Source of the DNA: an uncultured Phycisphaera sp. | GTDB lineage: Bacteria; Planctomycetota; Phycisphaerae; Phycisphaerales; SM1A02 | Assembly: GCA_937919685.1 (NCBI GenBank) | Contig: CALFOM010000133.1 | Span: forward strand, 1-44,573 | Direction: 5' to 3' | DNA length: 44,573 nt | Shown here: positions 1 through 8,436 of the stretch, piece after piece | Layout: each line of letters opens with the position of its first letter | How positions within the stretch are numbered: the first letter of the stretch is position 1 | Program-made: the position numbers and the translations under genes | Notes under the pieces: model-generated | What the model was told of the DNA's origin: nothing | The model's database searches: none | Seen by the model: the letters and a program-made list of their open reading frames with translations, nothing else

Positions 1-81
1 TCTCCGCGTTCTCCGCGTTCTCCGCGTTCTCCGCGTTCTCCGCGTTCTCCGCGTTGGCTGCGTTGGCTGCGTTCTTCGCGT
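1..81. repeat. 9-bp tandem repeat inside the tricorn gene, running off the window
   Basis: Six perfect copies of TCTCCGCGT fill bases 1-54. Two TGGCTGCGT variants (55-72) and one TCTTCGCGT variant (73-81) follow. The unit is three codons, so length changes keep the frame of the minus-strand protease. It encodes Asn-Ala-Glu, then Asn-Ala-Ala and Asn-Ala-Lys at the older, degenerate end. The perfect copies lie at the window edge, so the array is probably longer than what is visible. Confidence 0.95.
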
Positions 82-3043
82 TGGATGACGGTACCGACCG
101 AAGTACGGTCACGATTACTTCGGAACCGCTCTTCCCTCGAAGACGTCCGTCCACGGTGTCCGGAGGGGCCGCGCCGAGGTCGAGTGGCACAAGATCGATC
201 GAAGTGATGATGTCCCCGATCTCCAGAGGCATCTCGGTCTCCGCCGCCGGCGAGTCTTCGAGAATCCCGGTGATTCGATATCCGTTCTCGACCGCTTCAA
301 GATCGACGCCGAGCCGCCCGATCGACTGGGACAAGGGCATCGTTTCGGCCTGCGCGAGAATTCCCATGTGCGACGCACTCAGTTCTCCGATAAGTCGATT
401 CGCGACCCAATTGAATTCATCCGCAGTTCGTGCCTTCCGTGCGATTTCGTGATATCGATCGGTCAAGGCGGGCCAATCCAGACCCTTCATTTCCGGATCG
501 TAGAAAATCTCCCCGATGATTCCGGCTGCCTCAAGGAACTTCTCGCTCGACTGCTGTTCGAGATCGATTCGAATTCGCATCTTGATCGGATACGGAGTCG
601 CTTTCCCGCTTCCGACGTCGATGGTCTTGGCCGCGCCGGCGCCGACCGCGACCAGTTGCCCACCGTCCTCGGAGAGCCCCATCATCGAGACCGAGTCCCC
701 AAGCCGCTTCCGATCCGTGCCATCCCAACTGACCGAATAAAGACCAGACACACCTGGAGCGGACGTCTGGCTGTCGAAGAGCACCATGTTTCCCGCGGGA
801 AGCATCGCAAGTCGATTCTCGTTTCCGGGAAGACGCGTCAACTTCCGAAGTCGCAGATACGCGGTCTCTAGATCCTTGGTCGTGAACGGTGATGAATTGA
901 CCTCCGCGGCCGCGTCATCGGCATCCGCGACCTCGATCGGCCCGTCCTGATCCACCGCCACCTCCGCGTTCGCCACGGCAGCCGCCGCGGCTTTCTTCAA
1001 CGCCTTCCGAACCTTGTTCGGATCGAGCGGCTTCCGTTTCTTGGCGGCCTCTCCCGCATCCTTGAAGTACTTCTCGAGTTCGGGATCGGCCAACTTCTCA
1101 AGTTCACGATCGAGGAACACGTACCAGACGTCGTACTCTTCGCTGTCTCTCTCGCTGGAGAAGGCGAGCACCTTCGCATCGGCGGAGAACCTGGCCCCGC
1201 CATCGTTGTCGGGATGACGCGAGATGTTGATCGGTGCCGTCGATCCATCGCTCGGCACGATGAAGACGTCTTGATTGAAATTCATGTCAGCCTGATCGAA
1301 GACGATCCACTGCGAGTCGAGGCTCCACTCGAATTCGATGCCACGATCCCATCCCGATCGAAGAAGCGTCTCCTCGCCGGAGGCCAGGTCGAGCATCATC
1401 AGATCGCCCAGACCACGGAGAAATCCGAGCGTCATGCCGTCGGGCGACGGCGACGGGCGACGGTCGTTCGTCCCGGCCTGGATCAATGGACTGACCACGA
1501 AACTCACGGCATCTGCCCAACGAGCGGGGTCGAGCAGTGGATCCGCCTCATCTTCGGGATCTGCGTCGTCCTCCACATCTTCTTCTTCAGCCGACTCCGT
1601 GGACGAGTCTTCCCCGTCCTTCGACTCCTTCACGTCCTCGACTTCGCTGGAATTCTTGTCGGCGGCGGCATCATCCGGATTCAGGCCCTCCGCATCGCCG
1701 GCCGGTTCGTCACCGTCATCACCTTCATCGCCTTCATCACCTTCATCCTCTTCGTCTTCGCCGGAGCCCGTCCGATCCGCGTAGTCCTTCTTGATCTCCT
1801 CCCGAGTCCGCGAGACTGTGGCCGTCATGATCGAGGCGTTTCCAGCACTCATGGTCGTAAAATAGAGCGTGGTTCCGTCAGGACTCCACGCCAGATCACC
1901 TTCTCGACCATGCGTCTCGGTCACTCGGCGAGATGGCGCATCATCCTCCGTGCCTCGAATCACGACCTCGCCGTACGCGATCACCGCGATCGATTTCCCA
2001 TCCGGGTTGAGTGCCGCCTCGGTGACCCGCAGGGAGATGTCGAGATTCTCTTCGGAATCGAGCGAGTCTTCCGGCGCTGTGATCACCAACGGACGCGGGA
2101 CCGCATTCGGATCGTCGAGATCCATCGTGAAGAGCGAATCCCATCGGTGCAGAACAATCTTGCGCCCGTCGGAGGTTGCGTCGAATCCCGCGACATCGAT
2201 CTCTTCGAAGTTGGTGATCGCCTCGGCTTCGCCACCAGCGAGGGCCTGACGATGAATGTTCTGGGTCGAGTTGAGACGGTCGGAAAGAAAGAGCACCGCG
2301 TCATCACCCGACCATCGCGGCTTCCCGTCATTTCCCTCCCAGTCGGTCAACGGCGAGAAGGCGCCGGTCATCCCATCGTGAATCCAGACGTTTCGACGAT
2401 CGTCACCTCGATAGTGCCGCCGCTCCCACTTCGCATTGCCACGTTCGAATGCGGCCCGAGCGCCATCGGGGCTTCGAACGTTGAGACCGCCGAAGGCGTC
2501 GTGCAGTCGACGCGGCTGGCCGCCTTCAATGGGAATCTCATAGGGCCTTGGCGAACGATAGAGATCACCTTCGAGATACCCCGTGAATCCCACGACCACC
2601 TGGCCATCCGGATCGAGACCGACCCCCCCCAGGGCCACGGAGGTATCGAGATCGGTGATTCGCCGCAGCCCAGTGCCATCCGCGGCCATTGCCCAGAGAT
2701 TGGTGGTCCCATCTCGATCACTTTCGAACACGATGGTGGAACCATCCGGCGTCCAAGCCGAATCATGATCACGGCCTGGATGGCTGGTGAGTCTCGTGGC
2801 GGTGCCCCCTCCGAATGGGACCTTCCAGAGATCCCCCCGCCAACTGAAGACAACGGTCTCTCCATCCGGGCTGATGCTCGGGAATCGAGGAAGGTCGACG
2901 TTCCCTTCCGCCCGAAGCACGCGGGCACTCCCGGGATCTGCTGTTCCAGCAGCCACCTCGGCAAGCCCGAAAATCAGAAGGCCGATCGCCCCCACCAATA
3001 AAGGAAGGCGAAAGGCAGCGTGAATCGAGGGCCAATGGCTCAT
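1..3043 (-). CDS. Tricorn-type secreted serine protease (C-terminus beyond window)
   Basis: Large peptidase of the tricorn/S41 type that would degrade peptides outside the cytoplasm. The 1014 visible residues begin with a signal peptide (about 1-32, hydrophobic LPLLVGAIGLLIFGLA). Two beta-propeller regions with PD40/TolB-like SPDG and TPDG blades follow (about 45-420 and 505-800). A tricorn C1 domain contains Ser891-His892 in SASHMGI, matching the Ser-His pair of the tricorn active site. A PDZ domain spans about 911-990. The nucleophile-bearing C2 domain lies outside the window. The propellers are separated by a very acidic linker (about 425-505, mainly Asp and Glu). After the PDZ comes an Asn-Ala-Glu repeat. 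The ATG at 3043 has GGAG seven bases upstream. Large plus-strand frames here, such as 1214-3001, are antisense shadows. The family assignment is firm; the substrate is unknown. Confidence 0.88.
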   Translation of the reverse strand, partial: MSHWPSIHAAFRLPLLVGAIGLLIFGLAEVAAGTADPGSARVLRAEGNVDLPRFPSISPDGETVVFSWRGDLWKVPFGGGTATRLTSHPGRDHDSAWTPDGSTIVFESDRDGTTNLWAMAADGTGLRRITDLDTSVALGGVGLDPDGQVVVGFTGYLEGDLYRSPRPYEIPIEGGQPRRLHDAFGGLNVRSPDGARAAFERGNAKWERRHYRGDDRRNVWIHDGMTGAFSPLTDWEGNDGKPRWSGDDAVLFLSDRLNSTQNIHRQALAGGEAEAITNFEEIDVAGFDATSDGRKIVLHRWDSLFTMDLDDPNAVPRPLVITAPEDSLDSEENLDISLRVTEAALNPDGKSIAVIAYGEVVIRGTEDDAPSRRVTETHGREGDLAWSPDGTTLYFTTMSAGNASIMTATVSRTREEIKKDYADRTGSGEDEEDEGDEGDEGDDGDEPAGDAEGLNPDDAAADKNSSEVEDVKESKDGEDSSTESAEEEDVEDDADPEDEADPLLDPARWADAVSFVVSPLIQAGTNDRRPSPSPDGMTLGFLRGLGDLMMLDLASGEETLLRSGWDRGIEFEWSLDSQWIVFDQADMNFNQDVFIVPSDGSTAPINISRHPDNDGGARFSADAKVLAFSSERDSEEYDVWYVFLDRELEKLADPELEKYFKDAGEAAKKRKPLDPNKVRKALKKAAAAAVANAEVAVDQDGPIEVADADDAAAEVNSSPFTTKDLETAYLRLRKLTRLPGNENRLAMLPAGNMVLFDSQTSAPGVSGLYSVSWDGTDRKRLGDSVSMMGLSEDGGQLVAVGAGAAKTIDVGSGKATPYPIKMRIRIDLEQQSSEKFLEAAGIIGEIFYDPEMKGLDWPALTDRYHEIARKARTADEFNWVANRLIGELSASHMGILAQAETMPLSQSIGRLGVDLEAVENGYRITGILEDSPAAETEMPLEIGDIITSIDLVPLDLGAAPPDTVDGRLRGKSGSEVIVTVLRSVPSSNAKNAANAANAENAENAENAENAENAE

Positions 3044-3330
3044 GACAAATCTCCAGAATTGCGGACTAGTCTATCTTTGATTGGGCCGCGCCAAGACGAC
3101 GAACCCTTCCACACACGGCGCGATCAATCTGAGTCTACCCGCCGCGCCCCCACCGGTTCCGCTCTGCACCCTTCCAGAAGACCGTGGGGGTGTCGAGTGC
3201 CATCTGATCCGACTGTGCGGTTTGCCCACCGTGATTCGCCACTTGAAGGTTGAAAAATGAGAGCGGGAGGGAAGTTCGCCTCCGCAGGGTCCGATTTTTA
3301 GTCTGACCCTGAAAAGAAGGAATACTCGAT
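3044..3330. other. Divergent intergenic region
   Basis: This stretch separates the tricorn gene (minus) from the small plus-strand gene at 3331 and must hold both promoters. On the minus strand TTGGCG and TAGACT lie 15 bases apart upstream of the tricorn start, a poor sigma-70 match that I do not claim. No RNA gene or strong hairpin was seen. Confidence 0.4.
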
Positions 3331-3654
3331 ATGAACCGGAAAGAAACCGATTCCAACAACCGCATGCGAACCATCCTGCAGAGAATGGAGCGCTCGATCG
3401 ACGACGCCCGCTCCAGACGCGTGGAGGGGACGGGCACCAGTGCTCCCTACCCACCCCGGAGCGCCAACCCGATCACGCCCCAATCCAACGTGACCCCTCG
3501 GTCAATAGATCCGCTCGATACGCCGATCGCTGACTCGCTCCCGGGCAAGTCGTCGAAGAGCGACTCGATCGCCGCCGTTCGGGATGCCGGAACCATGTTC
3601 GATTTCAATGGTCCACGCCTGAAGGCACGTCCGAAGCGACCCTCGAGCGACTGA
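3331..3654 (+). CDS. Small hypothetical protein, 107 aa
   Basis: I do not recognise a family. The ATG is preceded by a good ribosome binding site (AAGAAGGAA, about 8 bases upstream), which is the main reason for calling the gene. The protein has a short helical, charged N-terminus (about 1-30, with MRTILQRMERSIDDARSRR), then a Pro/Ser/Thr-rich stretch likely to be disordered. It ends in a basic tail that includes MFDFNGPRLKARPKR. There is no signal peptide or membrane segment. It lies 55 bases before the M42 aminopeptidase on the same strand and may share its transcript. The composition suggests a small intracellular adaptor or regulator, but that is a guess. A spurious frame cannot be excluded. 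Confidence 0.55.
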   Translation: MNRKETDSNNRMRTILQRMERSIDDARSRRVEGTGTSAPYPPRSANPITPQSNVTPRSIDPLDTPIADSLPGKSSKSDSIAAVRDAGTMFDFNGPRLKARPKRPSSD

Positions 3655-3709
3655 AACACCGCGGCCTGCTGATTCGCTACCTGACAGAGACCGCGGGTAG
3701 ACTCGTCGG

Positions 3710-4801
3710 ATGCGAAGAGAATCTCTCGACTTCCTCCGACGCCTCCTCGATATGCCGTCACCCTCCGGCCATGAAACCGCCGGGCAGCGGATCTGGCTCG
3801 AAGAAGTCAGCCGATCGGCCACATCAACCTGGAACGATGCCTACGGAAACTGCTTCGCCCGCCTCGAATGCGGTCGCGAAGACGTACCCACTGTGGCGAT
3901 CTGCGGCCATGCCGACGAGATCGGCCTGATGGTCAACAACATCGACGACAAGGGCTTCATCTACTGCCGCCAGATCGGCGGCATCGACGCCGGATCGATC
4001 GTCGGGAAGCGGATCCACTTTGTCTCGAGCGTCGAGGGTGTCGACGAACCCGTGGTGGGGGTGATCGGCGCCACGGCGATCCATCTCCAGGATCGCGCCC
4101 GTGATGCGAAGGTCCGCAAGCTTCATGAGCTCTTCATCGACATCGGTTGCAAGTCGAAAGAAGAAGCATCCGCAAGATTGAATATCGGTGACCCCGGCGT
4201 GTTCGCAGAGGGCTCGATGCTGCTCGGAGACGACATGATCCTCGCGCGAGGACTCGACAATCGGATTGGCACTTGGGCGGCTGCGGAAGCAATCCGACTG
4301 CTCGCCGACGATCGTGAGAAACTGCATTGCAACGTGGTCGCGGTCAGTACTGTTCAGGAGGAAGTCGGCCTGCATGGCGCGGCGATGATCGCAGACGGAC
4401 TCAAGCCCGATGTCGCGCTGGTCACGGACGTTGGACATGCGACCGACACCCCCGGCATCGATCGCAATCGACATGGCGATTTCAAAATGTCGGGCGGCCC
4501 GAAGATCGCAGTGGGAGGCCCCGCACAACCGATCGTGGTGGCGAAGCTTCTTGCTGCCGCTGCGGCAGAGGAAATCATTATTCAACGGTCGGCGACTCCG
4601 GGCCGTTCCGGCACCGATACGGACGCGATCTTCCTCCGGAACGGCGGGATTCCCTGCGGTCTGGTGAGTCTTCCCATTCGCTACATGCACACCACCGTCG
4701 AACTCGGCAGCCTCAAGGATCTGGATGCGATTGCCCGTATTTTCGCGAGATTCTGCAGAGATCTTCAGACCGGGGAATCGTTCATTCCCACCATATCTTG
4801 A
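3710..4801 (+). CDS. M42 family metallo-aminopeptidase
   Basis: Cytosolic dinuclear-metal aminopeptidase of the M42 (TET/glutamyl aminopeptidase/FrvX) family, which removes N-terminal residues from peptides. The 363-residue length is normal. The metal and catalytic residues are all visible: His67 in CGHADEIG, Asp183 in LDNRIG, the Glu217-Glu218 pair in VQEEVG, Asp240 in TDVGHA and His327 in YMHTTVE. There is no signal peptide. It sits 55 bases after a small unknown gene and 108 bases before a methyltransferase, all on the plus strand. The divergent neighbour is a tricorn-type protease, whose peptide products could feed an aminopeptidase, but the two are expected in different compartments. The exact substrate preference cannot be read from sequence. 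Confidence 0.93.
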   Translation: MRRESLDFLRRLLDMPSPSGHETAGQRIWLEEVSRSATSTWNDAYGNCFARLECGREDVPTVAICGHADEIGLMVNNIDDKGFIYCRQIGGIDAGSIVGKRIHFVSSVEGVDEPVVGVIGATAIHLQDRARDAKVRKLHELFIDIGCKSKEEASARLNIGDPGVFAEGSMLLGDDMILARGLDNRIGTWAAAEAIRLLADDREKLHCNVVAVSTVQEEVGLHGAAMIADGLKPDVALVTDVGHATDTPGIDRNRHGDFKMSGGPKIAVGGPAQPIVVAKLLAAAAAEEIIIQRSATPGRSGTDTDAIFLRNGGIPCGLVSLPIRYMHTTVELGSLKDLDAIARIFARFCRDLQTGESFIPTIS

Positions 4802-4909
4802 TTTCCGGCATCGGCTCCATGGAATTCCTGACAGCCGACACCCAAGATGTGGTCGAAAGAGGATCATCCCACTACTATCCTTTGTCAGTTCCGCCTCAGA
4901 GCATCAGCC

Positions 4910-5536
4910 ATGTTTGACTTCCTTTCACAGACCTTCCGCAACTTCAAGCACACCGGCGCCGTGTGGCCGAGTGGAGACAAACTAGCGCGTGAGATGACCA
5001 GCTCACTACGCAAGTCAAGCGGGCCCAAGCGGATCCTCGAGGTCGGACCAGGGACCGGAGCGTTCACGTCGAAGATCCTCCAATCCGTTCGTCCCGGAGA
5101 TGAATTCCACATCGTGGAGATCAACCCATTCTTCTGCAACGTGCTTGAAAAGCGGCTCCTCGAGCCATTCCGAAATCGCCATCCGGACTTGAATGTCGAG
5201 CTTCACGAGTCTCCGATCGAGTCGGCCCCCATCGAGGGTGCGTTCGACCACATCGTCTGCGGCCTCCCTTTCAACAACTTTCCCCCCTCCCTCGTGCGAG
5301 GCATCTTCAAGAAAATGCTCAGCCTGCTCGGCGAGAACGGTGATCTCACCTACTTTGAGTACGCCGCGGTCCGAGTGATGAAAGCCCCGATTACCAGTTC
5401 GGAGTCGAGGCGAAACCTCCGACGAATCGATGCCCACGGCAAGCGGCTGCATCGACGGCATCACGGTTCGCGCCAACTCGTCCTCGCGAATTTTCCGCCA
5501 GCGGTCGCCGTCCGGCTTTTTCAGCCGACCAGTTGA
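4910..5536 (+). CDS. SAM-dependent methyltransferase, phospholipid N-methyltransferase-like
   Basis: Class I SAM methyltransferase of 208 residues. The N-terminus (SQTFRNFKHTGAVWPSG) and the SAM loop EVGPGTGAFT (residues 44-53), followed by VEINP (69-73), resemble the PmtA/rRNA adenine dimethylase-like group. That group includes phosphatidylethanolamine N-methyltransferases. The C-terminal LANFPPAVAVRLF corresponds to the NxPPAW region near the end of this family. The ATG at 4910 is chosen because it begins the conserved MFDFLSQTF block; the open frame extends 21 codons upstream with unrelated sequence. Phospholipid methylation is likely but not proven; another small or macromolecular substrate is possible. 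Confidence 0.75.
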   Translation: MFDFLSQTFRNFKHTGAVWPSGDKLAREMTSSLRKSSGPKRILEVGPGTGAFTSKILQSVRPGDEFHIVEINPFFCNVLEKRLLEPFRNRHPDLNVELHESPIESAPIEGAFDHIVCGLPFNNFPPSLVRGIFKKMLSLLGENGDLTYFEYAAVRVMKAPITSSESRRNLRRIDAHGKRLHRRHHGSRQLVLANFPPAVAVRLFQPTS

Positions 5537-5691
5537 GCGGCCCAATACCTCGTAAGACTCCGGCCTCCGAGTCCGGCGTGAATTCCGGTTGATTCCCCGG
5601 GGGACGTATGCTGCGCCCATCGGCCTCCGCACGCCCTGTCCCGTGTCACTCGGATTCCCAGGATGCGCCCCTTGATTCCGGAACGAACCTC

Positions 5692-6927
5692 ATGGTCCTG
5701 ATCAACGAAAACTACCTCAAACTCACCGCCGGATATCTCTTCCCGGAGATCGCCCGACGCGTGAACGAATATGTCGAGTCGAACCCGACGCTCGCCGGAC
5801 GCATCATCCGATGCGGCATCGGCGACGTCACCGAACCGATCGTTCCGGCCGTTCTCGCGGCAATGCATACGGCGATCGACGACCTGGCCTCTCACGAGAC
5901 CTTTCGTGGATACCCGCCGCCGACCGGATATGACTTCCTGCGCAAGGCGATCGCAGAACACGACTATCGAAACAGGGGAATCTCCGTCAGCGATGATGAG
6001 ATCTTCGTGAGCGACGGTTCGAAGGGTGATTGCGGGAGCCTGCTGGAGATCCTCGGCGCCGGGAATCGAGTTGCGGTGACCGACCCCGTCTATCCCGTCT
6101 ACGTCGACACGAACGTCATGGCCGGCAACACCAGAGACCCTCTGGACGGCGGCGGGTACGACGGCCTGGTCACCATGGAAGGGAACGAAGCCAACGGTTT
6201 CGTGCCGAGCCCGCCCGAAACGCCGGTCGACCTCGTCTATCTCTGCTTCCCGAACAACCCCACGGGCTCGACGATCGACCATGCCCGCCTCGGGGTCTGG
6301 GTCGATTGGGCGATCAAACACGAGGCGCTCATCGTCTTCGACGCCGCCTATGTGAACTTCATCCAAGACCCGGATCTTCCTCGGAGCATCTTTGAGATTC
6401 CAGGGGCGGACCGGTGCGCCATCGAGACGCGGAGCTTCTCCAAGAACGGCGGTTTCACCGGACTCCGTTGCGGTTACACGGTGGTCCCGAAAGCGCTCGA
6501 GGGACGTACCCGCGACGGACGAACCATTTCGCTTCACCAACTCTGGAGCCGACGATGGAGCACGCGAAGCAATGGCGTCAGTTGGCCCGTCCAACGTGGC
6601 GCCGAGGCGCTCTACTCCCCGGACGGACTCGAGCAGACTTCGACGCTGATCGACCACTACATGACCAACGCCTCTCTGCTCCGCGGTGGATGTGAAGCGA
6701 TGGGGCTCACGGCGTATGGCGGCGAAAATGCACCCTACGTCTGGGTCAAATGCCCCTCGGGACAGGACAGCTGGGGCATGTTCGACCGACTCCTAAAGGA
6801 TGCGCAGGTCGTCACGACGCCCGGCGCAGGATTCGGGCGATGCGGAGAGGGTTACTTCCGAATCAGCGCGTTCAACAGCCGGGCGAACGTCGAAGAAGTC
6901 GTCACGAGAATGAAGGATCTGGTCTGA
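5692..6927 (+). CDS. dapL: LL-diaminopimelate aminotransferase
   Basis: PLP enzyme converting tetrahydrodipicolinate directly to LL-diaminopimelate, the one-step branch of lysine and peptidoglycan precursor synthesis. The start MVLINENYLKL, the length of 411 residues and the blocks PPPTGYDFLRKAIAEHDY, PNNPTGS and NGVSWPVQRGAEALYS match DapL. The PLP-binding lysine is Lys251 in SFSKNGGFTGLRCGYT; most DapL proteins have SFSKTAGFTG. The open frame extends 28 codons upstream, but the ATG at 5692 matches the family N-terminus. DapL is typical of plants, chlamydiae, cyanobacteria and planctomycetes, in line with the presumed host. A hairpin follows the stop. Confidence 0.95.
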   Translation: MVLINENYLKLTAGYLFPEIARRVNEYVESNPTLAGRIIRCGIGDVTEPIVPAVLAAMHTAIDDLASHETFRGYPPPTGYDFLRKAIAEHDYRNRGISVSDDEIFVSDGSKGDCGSLLEILGAGNRVAVTDPVYPVYVDTNVMAGNTRDPLDGGGYDGLVTMEGNEANGFVPSPPETPVDLVYLCFPNNPTGSTIDHARLGVWVDWAIKHEALIVFDAAYVNFIQDPDLPRSIFEIPGADRCAIETRSFSKNGGFTGLRCGYTVVPKALEGRTRDGRTISLHQLWSRRWSTRSNGVSWPVQRGAEALYSPDGLEQTSTLIDHYMTNASLLRGGCEAMGLTAYGGENAPYVWVKCPSGQDSWGMFDRLLKDAQVVTTPGAGFGRCGEGYFRISAFNSRANVEEVVTRMKDLV

Positions 6928-6941
6928 TTGAATACAGAACA

Positions 6942-6971
6942 GCGGCCCGCCGCGTGATCGCGATGGGCCGC
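6942..6971 (+). terminator. Hairpin between dapL and the convergent gene
   Basis: GCGGCCC (6942-6948) pairs perfectly with GGGCCGC (6965-6971). An inner CGCG/CGCG stem closes a TGAT loop. The T-run (ATTTTC) comes only about 17 bases later on the plus strand, so it is not a textbook rho-independent terminator. It lies just after the dapL stop and before the end of the convergent minus-strand gene, so it may serve both. Confidence 0.5.
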
Positions 6972-7002
6972 CGAGGACGACTCTAGATTTTCAAACCGAG
7001 GC

Positions 7003-7266
7003 TCAGGCCGTCATCTCGACCGATCCCATCGGAAGGGTCTGCCTGAGCCTGTGGAGTACGGACTCGGCAACCGGGTCGGGCAGGTTCAGGCGATCGAGGA
7101 CGGTGGTGATGTTCGGCGGAATCGACTGGTGTCCGAGATCCGAGAGGATCCCCTGTACCCGATCGACGATTCCGGTGATCACAGCCGAATCGACTCCGAT
7201 CGATGGCGTCCCATCCGCAAACCGACGAACCGCGTGGTTTCCGTTGACGCGCCTCATTGGGGTCAT
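7003..7266 (-). CDS. Hypothetical protein, 87 aa, translationally coupled
   Basis: I do not recognise a family. Its ATG overlaps the stop of the upstream EF-hand-repeat gene in an ATGA (7263-7266), the usual sign of translational coupling, and this makes it credible despite its size. The sequence looks soluble and helical (SAVITGIVDRVQGILSDLG, TVLDRLNLPDPVAESVLHRL). It has no cysteine, signal peptide or membrane segment. The coupling suggests it acts with the EF-hand protein, perhaps as a partner or chaperone, but this is inference from position only. It converges on dapL across about 75 bases that hold a hairpin. Confidence 0.6.
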   Translation of the reverse strand: MTPMRRVNGNHAVRRFADGTPSIGVDSAVITGIVDRVQGILSDLGHQSIPPNITTVLDRLNLPDPVAESVLHRLRQTLPMGSVEMTA

Positions 7267-8243
7267 TCGCCGTTCACCTCATTGGCATCGAGGAGCGTCT
7301 CCCAGCGAGAGGCGAACATCTCAAGGTCATTCCCCTGGACACCGACGACGCGTTTCGCATCAGCGGTGATCATGGCGAGAATCTCTGCTCGCGAGAGCTG
7401 GCCGTCGCCGTCAGCATCGTACTGCTGCTTTGCGGCGTCCTTGATGTCCAACGATTCCATGGGAACGAAGCCGTCACCGTTCGCATCGAGCCGGGACATC
7501 GCGTAGTCCGCAAGTCGGTTGACGATCGCCTCCATCTTATCGCCCTGCTCTGGAAGCTCGGAGGCCGGCATCTGTGTTCCGCCGGACTGCTCAAGCATGA
7601 TGCCGAGATCCGTGCCGTCGACGATGCCATCACCGTTGAAGTCGAAGTCCGGATTGTCGCTTCCCCAGGCCGCCATGAACTGATTCAGTTGGCTGGGATC
7701 GGCGGTGGACTCCATTTGCTCCTCCAAGTACTGCCCGAGGTCCTGGCCATCGACAGTGCCATCCCCATTGAGGTCGTACATCGGATCGGCGGAACCCCAA
7801 GCTTCCATGAAGCCCTCGACGGTCATGCTCTCGTTGGATGTCTCGGAATCGGCAGGAATGCCACTCTCGAGATAGATGCCGAGGTCCTGGCCATCGACGA
7901 CGCCATCCGCATTGAAGTCCCAATCAGGATCCGCGGAACCCCAGGCGCCGAGGAGTGACTGCAGGTCTGCATCGCCGGATTCCGCCGCAGTCTGTGCCGC
8001 GAGCAACTGGCCAAGATCGAGGCCGTCGACCGAACCCGAACCATCAACATCCCAGGTCTGGTCATCGCTTCCCCAGGCAGCCATGAAAGCATCCATGTCG
8101 AGAATTTGAGTTCCCTCGGCCGTCGGCGGTGCTTCCGTCGGAGGCATCGACTCAACTGGACGAACGGTGTTCGATGCGGCACTCAGCACCTTCGAGAGGC
8201 CGGCGGGGCTGAGAAGTTCGGGGCTTGATGGTCCGATCTGCAT
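7263..8243 (-). CDS. EF-hand / dockerin-like calcium-binding repeat protein
   Basis: A 326-residue protein made almost entirely of calcium-binding loops. Four 32-residue units (50-81, 94-125, 142-173, 186-217) share the pattern F-x-x-AWGS-x-x-P-x-x-D-x-NGDG-x-VDG-x-DLG-x-x-L. This resembles a dockerin half-repeat and the LGAWG modules common in Phycisphaerales extracellular proteins. Two classical EF-hand loops follow, DANGDGFVPMES (253-264) and DADGDGQLSRAE (276-287). No signal peptide or membrane anchor is visible. The open frame extends 67 codons upstream, but the ATG at 8243 has GGAG eight bases before it, and the extension is low-complexity basic sequence. It is coupled to the 87-residue gene downstream. 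Calcium binding is well supported; the cellular role is unknown. Confidence 0.8.
   Translation of the reverse strand: MQIGPSSPELLSPAGLSKVLSAASNTVRPVESMPPTEAPPTAEGTQILDMDAFMAAWGSDDQTWDVDGSGSVDGLDLGQLLAAQTAAESGDADLQSLLGAWGSADPDWDFNADGVVDGQDLGIYLESGIPADSETSNESMTVEGFMEAWGSADPMYDLNGDGTVDGQDLGQYLEEQMESTADPSQLNQFMAAWGSDNPDFDFNGDGIVDGTDLGIMLEQSGGTQMPASELPEQGDKMEAIVNRLADYAMSRLDANGDGFVPMESLDIKDAAKQQYDADGDGQLSRAEILAMITADAKRVVGVQGNDLEMFASRWETLLDANEVNGE
7593..8096 (-). repeat. Four 96-bp intragenic repeats encoding dockerin-like units
   Basis: Units lie at 8001-8096, 7869-7964, 7725-7820 and 7593-7688, at intervals of 132 to 144 bases. DNA identity is obvious in the segments coding for VDGQDLG and AWGSADP; for example GAGGTCCTGGCCATCGAC occurs in two units. 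This points to tandem duplication within the gene. Confidence 0.85.
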
Positions 8244-8436
8244 GATTATTCTCCGGGGAAGGGTGCGTGTACCTCGAAGACAGGCAAGCCTCATGCCAAC
8301 CACGCCCGATCCATGACCAAGACCCCAAGAAAGCCTTCGTTCTCCGCTGATCAAGATGCGAGAAGAGACTCCGGTGATCGATCCGGCAATTGCTGCGCCT
8401 GAATCAACTCGACTGAGCGAAGGAACTGCGCGAGCG

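Noticed and set aside
1-81. CRISPR-like array at the window start
   Set aside because: The nine-base unit has no spacers and is an in-frame coding repeat.
1214-3001. 595-codon open frame on the plus strand
   Set aside because: Antisense to the tricorn-type protease; low-complexity, Arg-rich translation with no domain, caused by high GC in the opposite frame.
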